NCBI RefSeq assembly: GCF_037325665.1
Contig: NW_027125704.1
Coordinates: forward strand, 62,001-126,000
Source of the DNA: Littorina saxatilis
Taxonomy: Eukaryota > Mollusca > Gastropoda > Littorinimorpha > Littorinidae
Length of the DNA stretch: 64,000 bases
Direction: 5' to 3'
Shown here in pieces: positions 8,878 through 17,469 of the stretch. Both the position numbers and the translations under genes were made by a program. The notes under the pieces were generated by a model. That model searched no databases. It was not told the origin of the DNA and was given only the letters and a program-made list of their open reading frames with translations. The stretch's first letter is position 1. Each line of letters opens with the position of its first letter.

Positions 8878-11238
8878 TTATTTCTGTACATTTTGCCCCA
8901 CGGGCAACAAACCTTCATAGATATTTCCGTGAAACCCGCATCCGTAGCACATCATGCCCAGACAGAAGGTGTCGTTTACCCGCAGACCGATGAAATAACG
9001 GCACGGGTTGCCCTGAGGATAGAGGTGGCTCTTGAGCGTGCACCAGTGTATCGTGGGGTGCAGCGAGTACTCCTCACGGTCACCCACCACCCGTCTCCTC
9101 ACGCACGTCAACCGTTCAGCCTTGATGCCTCCTCCTTGAGCGTGTATGGCTGGCATCAAAGTGTCATCGAGGATGCTGTTGAAGAACTCTGTGAAGTTGT
9201 TGCCCATGTCTGTCTGTCTGTACCTTCTCTTCCGGCTGTGTTTGGTCTTGAGCAGCATGTACTCGGCGTCCTTCGGGGTCTTTATCAGAGACTTGATGTC
9301 GCCGATGTCTGTCATCACCTTCACGGACCCTTCAGAGGCCAAAAATGTGTGTTTGTGGTGAATCAGCCCGTAGGACGGCACGAACGACTTTGACATCTTG
9401 TCCATCAGACCCACGAGTTGTCTCGAGGGTTTGCCCGAGGTCACCTTCCACATGCCGGGCAGTCTCAACATGCCCGCAGAGTTGGTGTACATGACGTCAT
9501 CGATGGCATACCCCAGGGACGGAGCTCGTCTAGAAAGGAAGAACTTGAACCCCTCGACGAACCTGTCAAGTACATACGTGTTCTTAAAAACAAGCCGTTT
9601 GAACTTGTATATGACCCTCAAGCCGACCTTGTTGACGTCCGCAGAGTCGGGTCGGGATTCGCACGAGCTGCACACAAACTCTTCTTCCTCAGAGGTCACC
9701 GTCAAGTACTCTCTCATTGTGTCTCGCATGATCCTCAGGACAGTCTCGCGCTCAAACCATGTGTCTCGCACCGTCGAGCTGTAAAACTGCTTGACCAGTT
9801 CCTTGGCGTCAAGATCGATTGACAAGGTGAACACCGTCATGTTGGGGTTAATGACCTCGTTTAAAGTCAGCTTGGGGGCGTTGCTGAGCTCCTTGCTGTA
9901 TCGGTTGTAGGTCATCATGGACGGCTTGGCCACGTGGGTCTTGATAGACCTCATGACGGGGTCAGTAACAAACCCCTTGTCGAGCTGCTGGGGGTTGAGC
10001 AGACGGGCAAATTGGAACCCCCGAGGCACCTGCACCCCGACGAAAGCCGTGTCTGTGGGCACCCCGTGGCGTTCTCGCAGCAGCTCCTTGACCGGCTCTT
10101 GGCTCATGATCATGCGCCTGTCTGAGTTGCACAGGTGAGAGATTTGGTGCACACTCGTGCCCTTGATGCACTTGGAAAGACTGTTGGGGAATTGGTCCTT
10201 CTTGAGCACTTCTTTGCTCATCTGGCCGCACGTGGATGGAATGGTCGTCCCGTGGGAACCCACGAAGGTAGGGTCAAACTTGTACCCGGTATGTCTGTCT
10301 GGGTCGTAGTTGTCGTACTTGACCGTCTCTTTGATGTACTCTCGGATGTACTTGGCCCCGCTGTCCATGACAGTCGCTACCCTGGTCTTGTACTCCGTGA
10401 CGTGGTCATCGTCTTGGCTCTCGTCGCTCATGAGGACGTCAAGGATAGACCCGAACCTGTCGCCCATAGAGCAAAAGTACTCCAGGTTGGCGTAGGAGAC
10501 GCTGTTGCAGGTGACAGTGTGGCGGTCAGAGTTGTACTTGTCATAGATTTCCTCGAGGCGTCTCGTGGCGAAGATAGCCGCAGACACCGTCTCACAGGCG
10601 AGGTCGATGTACCGGAAGATGTTTGGCCCGCCAAATATTCTCGAGTACACCGTGAAGACGTCGTCCGAAAGGTCGCTGTGGGTCTGTTTGATGCACTTGG
10701 AAGCCGCGTAGTAGTGACTCAGGAACGCCTTCAGGTTGGGAAACGTGTAAGGCATTTCATCTGTGTCGCCCACGAGCAGTCTGGCCGCCGTAAACAGGTA
10801 CCACTTGACCGGGTCTGAGCCGCACTTTGCCAAGCTCCTGTTCAATGCCAAGAAGATATTTGTTTGGGTGAGTATCAGAGTCTTGTTGACCACGTAACTC
10901 GCCGTTGATCCAACCTCTCTAGCCACGTTCTTGACCCACAAAACGTTATCCACTAGGGTCAGCTCAGATTCGTTGACAAACACTCCCTTTGGGTCTGTGC
11001 CAATAAAAGCCTTGAAGTCGTTTTCTGTGGTAAAGTACTTGGTGTAGATCGTCTTCAAGGCAACGTCGGTCTTGGAAAAGCACTTGCAGAGCAAAGTCAC
11101 TCCCGGGCGACTGGTATCGGGCGCAGAGTGCTTGAAAAAGAACATCAGGCTAAACCTCTTTGAGGTATTGATCGCCATCTTGGCCATATTTGTCTTGTCC
11201 CCGTGAGAGACAATCAGGCAGGAATACAACGATGTCAT
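8878..11238 (-). CDS. DNA primase subunit of helicase-primase (UL52-like)
   Basis: The protein has 786 residues. It would make RNA primers at the viral replication fork together with the UL5-like helicase encoded at 29947. Evidence: SIDLDAKEL near residue 470 fits the metal-binding DxD of archaeo-eukaryotic/herpes primases. About 75 residues further on, GLRVIYKFKRLVFKN fits the basic nucleotide-binding strand. The C-terminus holds a Cys/His cluster (HWC, CYGCGFHGN) like the UL52 zinc finger. The length is shorter than typical UL52 (about 1000) but similar to other divergent herpesviruses. The first ATG (11238) overlaps the divergent gene starting at 11232; a second ATG 17 codons later is also possible. 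The stop sits inside the poly(A) signal at 8877-8882. Confidence 0.75.
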   Translation of the reverse strand: MTSLYSCLIVSHGDKTNMAKMAINTSKRFSLMFFFKHSAPDTSRPGVTLLCKCFSKTDVALKTIYTKYFTTENDFKAFIGTDPKGVFVNESELTLVDNVLWVKNVAREVGSTASYVVNKTLILTQTNIFLALNRSLAKCGSDPVKWYLFTAARLLVGDTDEMPYTFPNLKAFLSHYYAASKCIKQTHSDLSDDVFTVYSRIFGGPNIFRYIDLACETVSAAIFATRRLEEIYDKYNSDRHTVTCNSVSYANLEYFCSMGDRFGSILDVLMSDESQDDDHVTEYKTRVATVMDSGAKYIREYIKETVKYDNYDPDRHTGYKFDPTFVGSHGTTIPSTCGQMSKEVLKKDQFPNSLSKCIKGTSVHQISHLCNSDRRMIMSQEPVKELLRERHGVPTDTAFVGVQVPRGFQFARLLNPQQLDKGFVTDPVMRSIKTHVAKPSMMTYNRYSKELSNAPKLTLNEVINPNMTVFTLSIDLDAKELVKQFYSSTVRDTWFERETVLRIMRDTMREYLTVTSEEEEFVCSSCESRPDSADVNKVGLRVIYKFKRLVFKNTYVLDRFVEGFKFFLSRRAPSLGYAIDDVMYTNSAGMLRLPGMWKVTSGKPSRQLVGLMDKMSKSFVPSYGLIHHKHTFLASEGSVKVMTDIGDIKSLIKTPKDAEYMLLKTKHSRKRRYRQTDMGNNFTEFFNSILDDTLMPAIHAQGGGIKAERLTCVRRRVVGDREEYSLHPTIHWCTLKSHLYPQGNPCRYFIGLRVNDTFCLGMMCYGCGFHGNIYEGLLPVGQNVQK

Positions 11239-11732
11239 GCTTGTGGCGGTGTCTGCGTCGCAAGATCGCGACCCACAACGAGATTGAAGGCGTGGCTCTG
11301 TTGTCCGCAGACCACTCTATAATCACCCTAGACGCCAACGAAGACGACTTGCTCGAGGCCCGCGGGGTCACGGACGAAATCCAGCAGATTCACAATATAC
11401 TCTTCTCGGACGCAGCGGCCGTCATGGACGAGGGGCTCAGGCAAAAACTCAAGGACTACATGGACGCCAAGACCAGGACAGTCACCCAGCAGAACATCAT
11501 GGACGCCATCAACATCAATTCCAAGGGTGTGGCCAAGGACGTTGTGCGCAAACTCGACGTTGTTCAGAGGCAGACCGAGATGGAACACCTCTTGGGGACG
11601 GTTATTGAGGGACCTTCACCGTTAAAGAGGCCAGCCGGGACTCTACTTCAGGACGCCTCTGAGGGAGAAGAGGACGAAGTATCTGTCGTTGCTCACGGGA
11701 ATAGCTCAGCACATACACCCGTGCACGCTTGA
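11232..11732 (+). CDS. Hypothetical protein, 166 aa, divergent to primase
   Basis: The frame is open from a TTG at 11190, but the first ATG is 11232. This start overlaps the primase start by seven bases on the opposite strand. The protein starts with a basic segment (CLWRCLRRK) and continues with a helical region rich in Asp, Glu and Gln (about residues 35-130). It ends in an acidic, Ser-rich tail. No motif is recognised. The head-to-head arrangement means each gene's core promoter must lie inside the other's coding region. Confidence 0.7.
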   Translation: MSCLWRCLRRKIATHNEIEGVALLSADHSIITLDANEDDLLEARGVTDEIQQIHNILFSDAAAVMDEGLRQKLKDYMDAKTRTVTQQNIMDAININSKGVAKDVVRKLDVVQRQTEMEHLLGTVIEGPSPLKRPAGTLLQDASEGEEDEVSVVAHGNSSAHTPVHA

Positions 11733-11782
11733 GAAAATTAAAAATGCAAGTAAAGTTCTTTGCCTTATATATATAGTCTTAC

Positions 11783-11897
11783 TACAACAGACCCCACTCT
11801 GATACAACAGACATATTTCTACAACAGCCCCCACGCTGATACAACAGACTCGAGACAAATACCACAGACCTCGGTCTGGTGGTAACTACTATATAAT
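11783..11897 (+). promoter_or_regulatory. Promoter array of the DNA polymerase gene
   Basis: TACAACAG-type units start at 11783, 11803, 11820, 11840 and 11860 (TACCACAG), so spacings are 20, 17, 20 and 20. TATATAAT at 11890-11897 is the TATA box, about 40 bases before the ATG at 11937. Confidence 0.8.
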
Positions 11898-11936
11898 GGA
11901 GACTAACGTCTATATCGCAACAGTCGCTATTTTAAG

Positions 11937-14900
11937 ATGAAGGCGGTTGTGTACTCAAAGACCCCGGTGTCGGTCGCCCTCACAGACATCATCAAAAAAT
12001 GGCCCAAAGAAAGCGCCGCAAAAGACCTCAAAAGACACGCGACGACGTCTCTCAATCCCATGGTGTCCTGCGTGTCCATGCTGGCCCACCCCATAGACGA
12101 CTCTACGGGAGAGTTGGTGACCAAAAGGATCCTCGAGATCATGTGTATAGATCCGGGGTATACGGTCTACAAGCAAAGCGAAGACGGGGAGATTTGGAAC
12201 CTGGCGGACACTGACACGTATGACCTCGAGAAAGATATCTTGGGTACCCTGGGGGCACAAAAATACAAGACTATCAGGGTCACGCCGGTCAAGTTTGCCA
12301 ACGAGAAGGAGGCTCACAGCGCTATATCCGCGGATATCCTCAAGGTACATGCGGGCAAGAAGGCAGAATGCGACTGGTACGACAACCACCACGGGTTGAT
12401 CGATGAGTTTGTCTTCAAGACGTCGATGATGAAGTGCTCCGTGTGCCATACGGGTATGAGCGCCAAGAGATTTACCGACGATAAGACGCCTCTGTGTAGG
12501 AAGTGCAAGCCTACGGACAGGTTCGAGGGAACGAACATAAGGACCCCTAAGGTCATTGACCTGGCAAAACTCGACATGGGGGCCTTACCCGCGAGGGTGT
12601 TTACCAAGGAGTCCATGGTACATGAAGAATACGTGACGTTCATGCCCCCGGAAGACCTGCCGTTCATCAAAGGGTGCGACGACGATGACGATCGCTACAT
12701 GGTAGAATTTCTCCAGAAGTGCAAGAGTGTCGTGTATGACATAGAGACGGTGACGGTGGACAACACCCTGAAAAACAAAATACCGGACGAGATCGTGACC
12801 ATCACGGTGTCTACAAACAGTGGTGGGAAGATGAACAAGCTCGTCATGTTTACCCAGAAGATAATACCAGACTTAGCGTGGCAGAGCACCATGCCCTTGG
12901 GTGGCATGATAGACCCAAACCTACTTCTGGGTGACCTCCGCAAACCGGGGCAGAAACCGCTGCCACTCATGAGGGTCATTATGAGCGACGACGAGTCCTC
13001 ACTGGTGGCCACCTTCAGGGAATTCTTAATCACCCACAAGCCGCACTTCTTGGTGTCTTACAACGGCCACGGGTTCGACAACAAGTTCTTGATCAGGTCC
13101 AGCATCGCCAACAGGCACAAGGAGACGTTCCACGGGGCGCTTAACCATCTCACCTCGAAGGTCAAGATCAACAACCGTGACCCTCTGAGGAACGTGGACC
13201 CGTCGCAATTTTTGCGTCCCCACGGCAAGCATTGCAAGGGCTTGATTTCCTCGTCGGTCATGGAGGTGGCCTACGACTCTTTCCCGTGCATGCTGAGCAT
13301 CGATTTATTTCTCATCCACGATACGTCTCTGAACGACGCTTGCGCGGCAAAGAAGATTGACGGGTGCAAGCTCGAAGGCGTCGCCCACACGGACATCCCA
13401 AAACTGTACTACGGGCGTCACATAGACTTCTTCAAGTATGCGCTCCTCGACGTGGTCATCACGACAGAGCTGTACGAGAAGGACAGGTTCGATGCCTTTG
13501 AGCTGTTTATCGAGCTGGAAGAGCTCGTGTCGACCCCGTGGAACATGTCCGTGTCCAGACAAAAGACCATGACCGCCCAGACAACCACGTACGTGCAGTT
13601 TCATTCGAACGGGTTCCTCCGCAAGGGCAAGTTGAGACCAAAGCGGGTGCTGACGGAAGCCATCGTGGACGACCTCGGGAGGTGTATCCACGACAGGACG
13701 GCCGTGCCTAAGATGGATGAGACGATGCAGCTCCTAGTGGACTTTACAAACAGCCACTGCAAGTGTAACACGCTCTACAAGGCCCTCCCGAACATGCCGG
13801 ACGCTCCGCTGACTGAGGACACAGTCAGGCAGATGTTGAGTCACCAGAGGAAGCGCCAGAAGCCGACGGATCCCCCTTACTCCACGGTCGACGCCTACAT
13901 GCTTCTGTTCTACCTGTTTAAGGGAGACATTGACTGGAGGTCGTTCGGAGAGCTGGTCGGCGAGTTCACCGAGCTCGTCAAAGGCTGCCCAAAGAAGGTG
14001 ACCGGACTAAAGAACTTTTGCGAGTACGTAGTGCAGGTACGACGGTGCATGTCCCCTGTGTCAGAGACGGCTGACCTCGTGTGGAAAGAATACAAGAGGA
14101 ACCACAAGACAGACAGGGTGATCGCCGCCGTCCTTGAGACGTTCATAAAAACCAATTACGAAAGACTGATCGCTGCCGCCAGGGCGTCGAGAGAGTACCC
14201 GAGGACCCTGGCTCAAGGAGTGGCCCCACGGACGGTGACGCGCATCATCAACAACGCATTCCCCGAGGGCATCAAGCTCAAGTTCTTACCTTACGATGGC
14301 GCCATGATTATCTTCAACGGCGCCGAGCTCAACCTGGTGAACCCTGTGTGCGTGCTCGACTTTCAGAGCCAGTACCCCAATGGAATGCGCGCGATCAACC
14401 TCGGGGTCGACACTAACATCTCTCTGGCCAAAGTCATGCACTGCGTCGAGGTGATCCAAAAACACAGGAACTTGTCAACGCGCGAAGAGGCCGCACGGGT
14501 GATGACAGACGAGTATGTGCACGTGTCCTTTACCCGAGAAGAGGATGACGAGTTCGACTGGGTCGAGTTCCTAGACTACCCAGAGTACCTGTCGAGGAAC
14601 TGCATGTTCTTCGCTCGCAACGTGACCTCGATCCAAAACCATCAGTTCAAGGCCGAAATTGACTCAAGGGTGGTACACAAGCACAAGGCGGAAGACTACT
14701 CTCTGCCCTCCGAGGTGCGGAAGAAACACTTGAACAAGAGCACGGCCAAGAAGGTCAACATCAACTCGAGGTACGGTGTGATACAGTCTGTCATAAACCC
14801 GAGGTTCCAGGCTACGGTCACCGGGGTGGGCCGCAGGAGCATCCAAAAGGTGACGAAGCAACTCAGAGAGATGGTCGGGGCGGAGGGGATATACGGAGAC

Positions 14901-16277
14901 ACGGACTCTTGCTTTTCTTTCTTACGCAGCATGGACGTGTTCAAGATGCTCGAGATGACCCCCGAGGAGATGTATGCGAAGTGCAAGTTTGACATCTTCA
15001 GCATGTCTTACGACGACTTCAAGGTCACGATCTACGACAAGTACTACCCGGTGGAGGACACAAACGACCCACGGGCCATCAGAAACTCCGGAGGCGGCAT
15101 AGCCCAAGAGCTGTTCCAGTTGCTTGCACCGGCTTTGTCTACCGCGGCCTTGAAGCTAGACGCGGAGAAGAAGTCGCTGTGTCCCATGGCTCTACCGTCT
15201 ATGAAGAAATACACGGCGTACAACTGCGCTACCAAGAAACCATTGACGAAAGGTCTGAGCATGCACAACAAGTCCGCCATACCGATGACCAAGACTATCC
15301 TCGAAGAGTTTGTTAACATCTGCGCGTCATGCTGGAACGAGCACGACCTGGTGTGTAAGCTGTACAACTACCTGGGGAAACGCATTGCGGCGCCCATCGA
15401 GCAAGGTCTGGTCGACCCCAAGAGCATCGCCAAACCCTGCTCGATCAGCCTCAAGAAGGTCAGGGCCGGGTCTAAACAACAAACGCTGATCAAGTCCATG
15501 CTGAGGGATGGAGGAAGCTTTATTTTTGAGAAAATTCACATAAGACAAGTTGCCATCTACCCCGAGGACGGAGACAAGGACTGGTCTTTGTGTGACATTC
15601 TGACGCAGTCTTGCAACGGCCGGGAGCACGTCGTGAAGATCAAATTTGACATCATGAAGGAGATCCTGACCATCCTACGGGGCAAGTTCAGCCAAGGCGT
15701 CTGCGAGGTCATTGAAGCTCTGATCTGGGGCGAGTTCTATCCCGACAGATTCACTCCAGATGACTTTGCTAAGATGGCCGGCGCCAAGCCCGAGAAGTAC
15801 AAACCGGCGTCTTTCGCGAAGGTGATGAAGAGGTTCTTGCAGGGCGACTGGCTGATGGAAGAGGAGACAAAGACGAGAAAGAGGCCCGCTGCTGAAGAGG
15901 CCGCACCGGTCGCAGCCAAAAAGCCCAGACAGCCGCGCAAGGCTGTGACAAAGAGCACTGCTGCCCCCAAAGAAAATAAACTCAAGCAAGCCCCAATGAC
16001 CAGTTTCTCGTCCCCACCCGCGGGTAAAGTGCTGAAACCTAAAAAGGATATACCGCCTCCAAAGACTGCTACTCAGACGGTGATCCAAGAGTTTATGATA
16101 CCCACCAAGCCCAAGGGTAAAGTTTTGAAACCCAGGAAGCCCGCTCCAGCCCCAGAGACAATCCAGACGGCCATGACCGACTTTATACATCTCTGGGGCA
16201 AGGCCGGAGGTACCTTCAGGGCCGTCCTATTGGGCCAAAATGATAAACATGCTGGTAATCATAGCGGCAGTGACTGA
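11937..16277 (+). CDS. Family B DNA polymerase, catalytic subunit
   Basis: The protein has 1446 residues and is the replicative polymerase with 3'-5' exonuclease. Exo I is VYDIETV near 267, Exo II YNGHGFDNKF near 375 and Exo III YALLDVVIT near 501. Polymerase motif A is DFQSQYPNGM near 807, motif B KKVNINSRYG near 938 and motif C YGDTDS near 986. The N-terminal region carries a four-Cys zinc-ribbon-like element (CSVC ... CRKC, about 167-190). The last 120 residues are basic and Pro-rich. They contain three Qxx[MI]xxF motifs at about 1350, 1379 and 1409, spaced some 30 residues apart and separated by GKVLKP repeats; these resemble PCNA-binding (PIP) boxes. A promoter array with TATA lies directly upstream. 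Confidence 0.97.
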   Translation: MKAVVYSKTPVSVALTDIIKKWPKESAAKDLKRHATTSLNPMVSCVSMLAHPIDDSTGELVTKRILEIMCIDPGYTVYKQSEDGEIWNLADTDTYDLEKDILGTLGAQKYKTIRVTPVKFANEKEAHSAISADILKVHAGKKAECDWYDNHHGLIDEFVFKTSMMKCSVCHTGMSAKRFTDDKTPLCRKCKPTDRFEGTNIRTPKVIDLAKLDMGALPARVFTKESMVHEEYVTFMPPEDLPFIKGCDDDDDRYMVEFLQKCKSVVYDIETVTVDNTLKNKIPDEIVTITVSTNSGGKMNKLVMFTQKIIPDLAWQSTMPLGGMIDPNLLLGDLRKPGQKPLPLMRVIMSDDESSLVATFREFLITHKPHFLVSYNGHGFDNKFLIRSSIANRHKETFHGALNHLTSKVKINNRDPLRNVDPSQFLRPHGKHCKGLISSSVMEVAYDSFPCMLSIDLFLIHDTSLNDACAAKKIDGCKLEGVAHTDIPKLYYGRHIDFFKYALLDVVITTELYEKDRFDAFELFIELEELVSTPWNMSVSRQKTMTAQTTTYVQFHSNGFLRKGKLRPKRVLTEAIVDDLGRCIHDRTAVPKMDETMQLLVDFTNSHCKCNTLYKALPNMPDAPLTEDTVRQMLSHQRKRQKPTDPPYSTVDAYMLLFYLFKGDIDWRSFGELVGEFTELVKGCPKKVTGLKNFCEYVVQVRRCMSPVSETADLVWKEYKRNHKTDRVIAAVLETFIKTNYERLIAAARASREYPRTLAQGVAPRTVTRIINNAFPEGIKLKFLPYDGAMIIFNGAELNLVNPVCVLDFQSQYPNGMRAINLGVDTNISLAKVMHCVEVIQKHRNLSTREEAARVMTDEYVHVSFTREEDDEFDWVEFLDYPEYLSRNCMFFARNVTSIQNHQFKAEIDSRVVHKHKAEDYSLPSEVRKKHLNKSTAKKVNINSRYGVIQSVINPRFQATVTGVGRRSIQKVTKQLREMVGAEGIYGDTDSCFSFLRSMDVFKMLEMTPEEMYAKCKFDIFSMSYDDFKVTIYDKYYPVEDTNDPRAIRNSGGGIAQELFQLLAPALSTAALKLDAEKKSLCPMALPSMKKYTAYNCATKKPLTKGLSMHNKSAIPMTKTILEEFVNICASCWNEHDLVCKLYNYLGKRIAAPIEQGLVDPKSIAKPCSISLKKVRAGSKQQTLIKSMLRDGGSFIFEKIHIRQVAIYPEDGDKDWSLCDILTQSCNGREHVVKIKFDIMKEILTILRGKFSQGVCEVIEALIWGEFYPDRFTPDDFAKMAGAKPEKYKPASFAKVMKRFLQGDWLMEEETKTRKRPAAEEAAPVAAKKPRQPRKAVTKSTAAPKENKLKQAPMTSFSSPPAGKVLKPKKDIPPPKTATQTVIQEFMIPTKPKGKVLKPRKPAPAPETIQTAMTDFIHLWGKAGGTFRAVLLGQNDKHAGNHSGSD

Positions 16278-16331
16278 GATGAAGTTTGCGGCCATAGTAG
16301 CTACGAAGACGATATTGTCACCCATAGACAT
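16227..16331 (-). CDS. Candidate 34-aa hydrophobic membrane peptide
   Basis: A short frame reads MSMGDNIVFVATMAANFISV and onward through a nearly continuous hydrophobic helix ending FIILAQ, which suits one membrane span. It is antisense to the last codons of the polymerase gene and lies directly after the start of the 7-TM gene's downstream region. An AT-rich TTTTATTTAAG block and an ACAACAGA element are found 20-50 bases upstream on its strand. Viruses often encode such mini membrane proteins, but this could be chance; no family is recognised. Confidence 0.35.
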   Translation of the reverse strand: MSMGDNIVFVATMAANFISVTAAMITSMFIILAQ

Positions 16332-16367
16332 TATTGTTGTTGGCGCTCTGTTGTCTTGTTTGTCTTA

Positions 16368-16373
16368 AATAAA
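16368..16373 (+). terminator. Poly(A) signal of the DNA polymerase transcript
   Basis: AATAAA lies 90 bases after the polymerase stop, in the gap before the convergent 7-TM gene. Confidence 0.65.
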
Positions 16374-16381
16374 AGATCCAT

Positions 16382-17266
16382 CTAACTAATATTCGTTGGT
16401 ATGGAGCTTGCAATGCACATAACTACCATGAGGACAACTTCAAACACTAGCACGTGGGTGTCTTTGAGGTTTTGTCTGTTGAAGCTGGCCACCAAGATGA
16501 TGCTCGGAAGGCACATAGCGGCTGCGGGTACGCACATACAAAACAGTATGGTGGTTATGTCCAGGTATACGTCGCTCTGTTCAGTTTGTCTCCACTGGGC
16601 ATACTCCACCACGCCTCTGTAGACGATAGCGTACATTGTTATTGCCAGAACACATCCTGCGGGTATGAAAAGGGACGCCGCGGTCTGAGAGTAGATGGGC
16701 TGTAGAAAGACGAGGACTATAACCATCCCCGCGGGTATTATCACCTCTAATCTGGTCTCTCCCGCCGTGTGTAATATGGCACCCGTGATGGCAGCGGCCA
16801 GTATAGCAAACTTGCTCCACAAGGGAGTGTCGTCCACCCGTCGAGCAACGATGCACGCCCCGTTGATTATGGCGCACAGGACCATGGCGAAGCAGAACAT
16901 GTGCCTCCATTGTGACCACGTGGGGTGGTCCCAGAAGGTGGCGGCCTTGTCGATGTAGTAGTCCCCCCCGTACAAGCCAAACAAGATAGGCACGCAAGAC
17001 AGTACGACCTCTAAGGCGACCAGCTTCACAAGCAGCTTGAGAGTTGTCTCTGACGACTTGTATTTGGGTGGGGGCAGTGGGTCAAACCTCGGGGTAGGAA
17101 TTACGGGCACAACTGACTTGGTAAACTTTTCTAGGGCAGTTTTGTTGTCTAGTTCACCGTCAAACAGTTCCTCTGAGTCGCTTGTGATTGGGATATTGTC
17201 AAATGATAAATTTCCTATGTCAACTTCCCTGGGCGGGTCAAACGCGTCATGTTTAAAGTCTGTCAT
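16382..17266 (-). CDS. Multi-pass (about 7-TM) membrane protein A, 294 aa
   Basis: The ATG at 17266 (MTDFKHDAFDPP) is preferred over an upstream TTG at 17296. The first 85 residues are polar, acidic and Pro-rich without a signal peptide, so the N-terminus is probably cytoplasmic or tegument-facing. Hydrophobic segments follow at roughly 88-112, 125-147, 154-172, 178-197, 203-224, 235-262 and 267-290. Seven to eight spans in a herpesvirus suggest either a glycoprotein M-like protein or a virus-coded receptor-like protein. I see no GPCR DRY or NPxxY motif, so the identity is open. A second protein of similar size and topology is encoded at 52525-53388. Confidence 0.8.
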   Translation of the reverse strand: MTDFKHDAFDPPREVDIGNLSFDNIPITSDSEELFDGELDNKTALEKFTKSVVPVIPTPRFDPLPPPKYKSSETTLKLLVKLVALEVVLSCVPILFGLYGGDYYIDKAATFWDHPTWSQWRHMFCFAMVLCAIINGACIVARRVDDTPLWSKFAILAAAITGAILHTAGETRLEVIIPAGMVIVLVFLQPIYSQTAASLFIPAGCVLAITMYAIVYRGVVEYAQWRQTEQSDVYLDITTILFCMCVPAAAMCLPSIILVASFNRQNLKDTHVLVFEVVLMVVMCIASSIPTNIS

Positions 17267-17299
17267 TGTTGTTGTGTTCTCCACTGACCGGAGCAAGGT

Positions 17300-17440
17300 C
17301 TGTTGTATTAGACTAGATTGGGGCAGTCAAATACTCTGGCAGACCGAGGTCTGTTGTACTGGAGCGACCTCTGTGGTATTGGCGTCAAGTCTGTCGAATA
17401 AGCTCGAGGTCTGTTGTTACCACTCCCGTGAGTATATATA
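17300..17440 (+). promoter_or_regulatory. 20-bp phased promoter array plus TATA
   Basis: CTGTTGTA-type units start at 17351, 17371 (CTGTGGTA), 17391 (CTGTCGAA) and 17411 (CTGTTGTT), exactly 20 bp apart, with one more at 17300. TATATATA at 17433-17440 is 30 bases before the ATG at 17470. The array lies between divergent genes and may serve both. Confidence 0.8.
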
Positions 17441-17469
17441 CACTCGCTGCAGCTTTTGGCCGGCCAGCC

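Noticed and set aside
10135-10818. 227-aa plus-strand frame opposite the primase gene
   Set aside because: Shadow of the primase reading frame with biased composition and no regulatory sequence.
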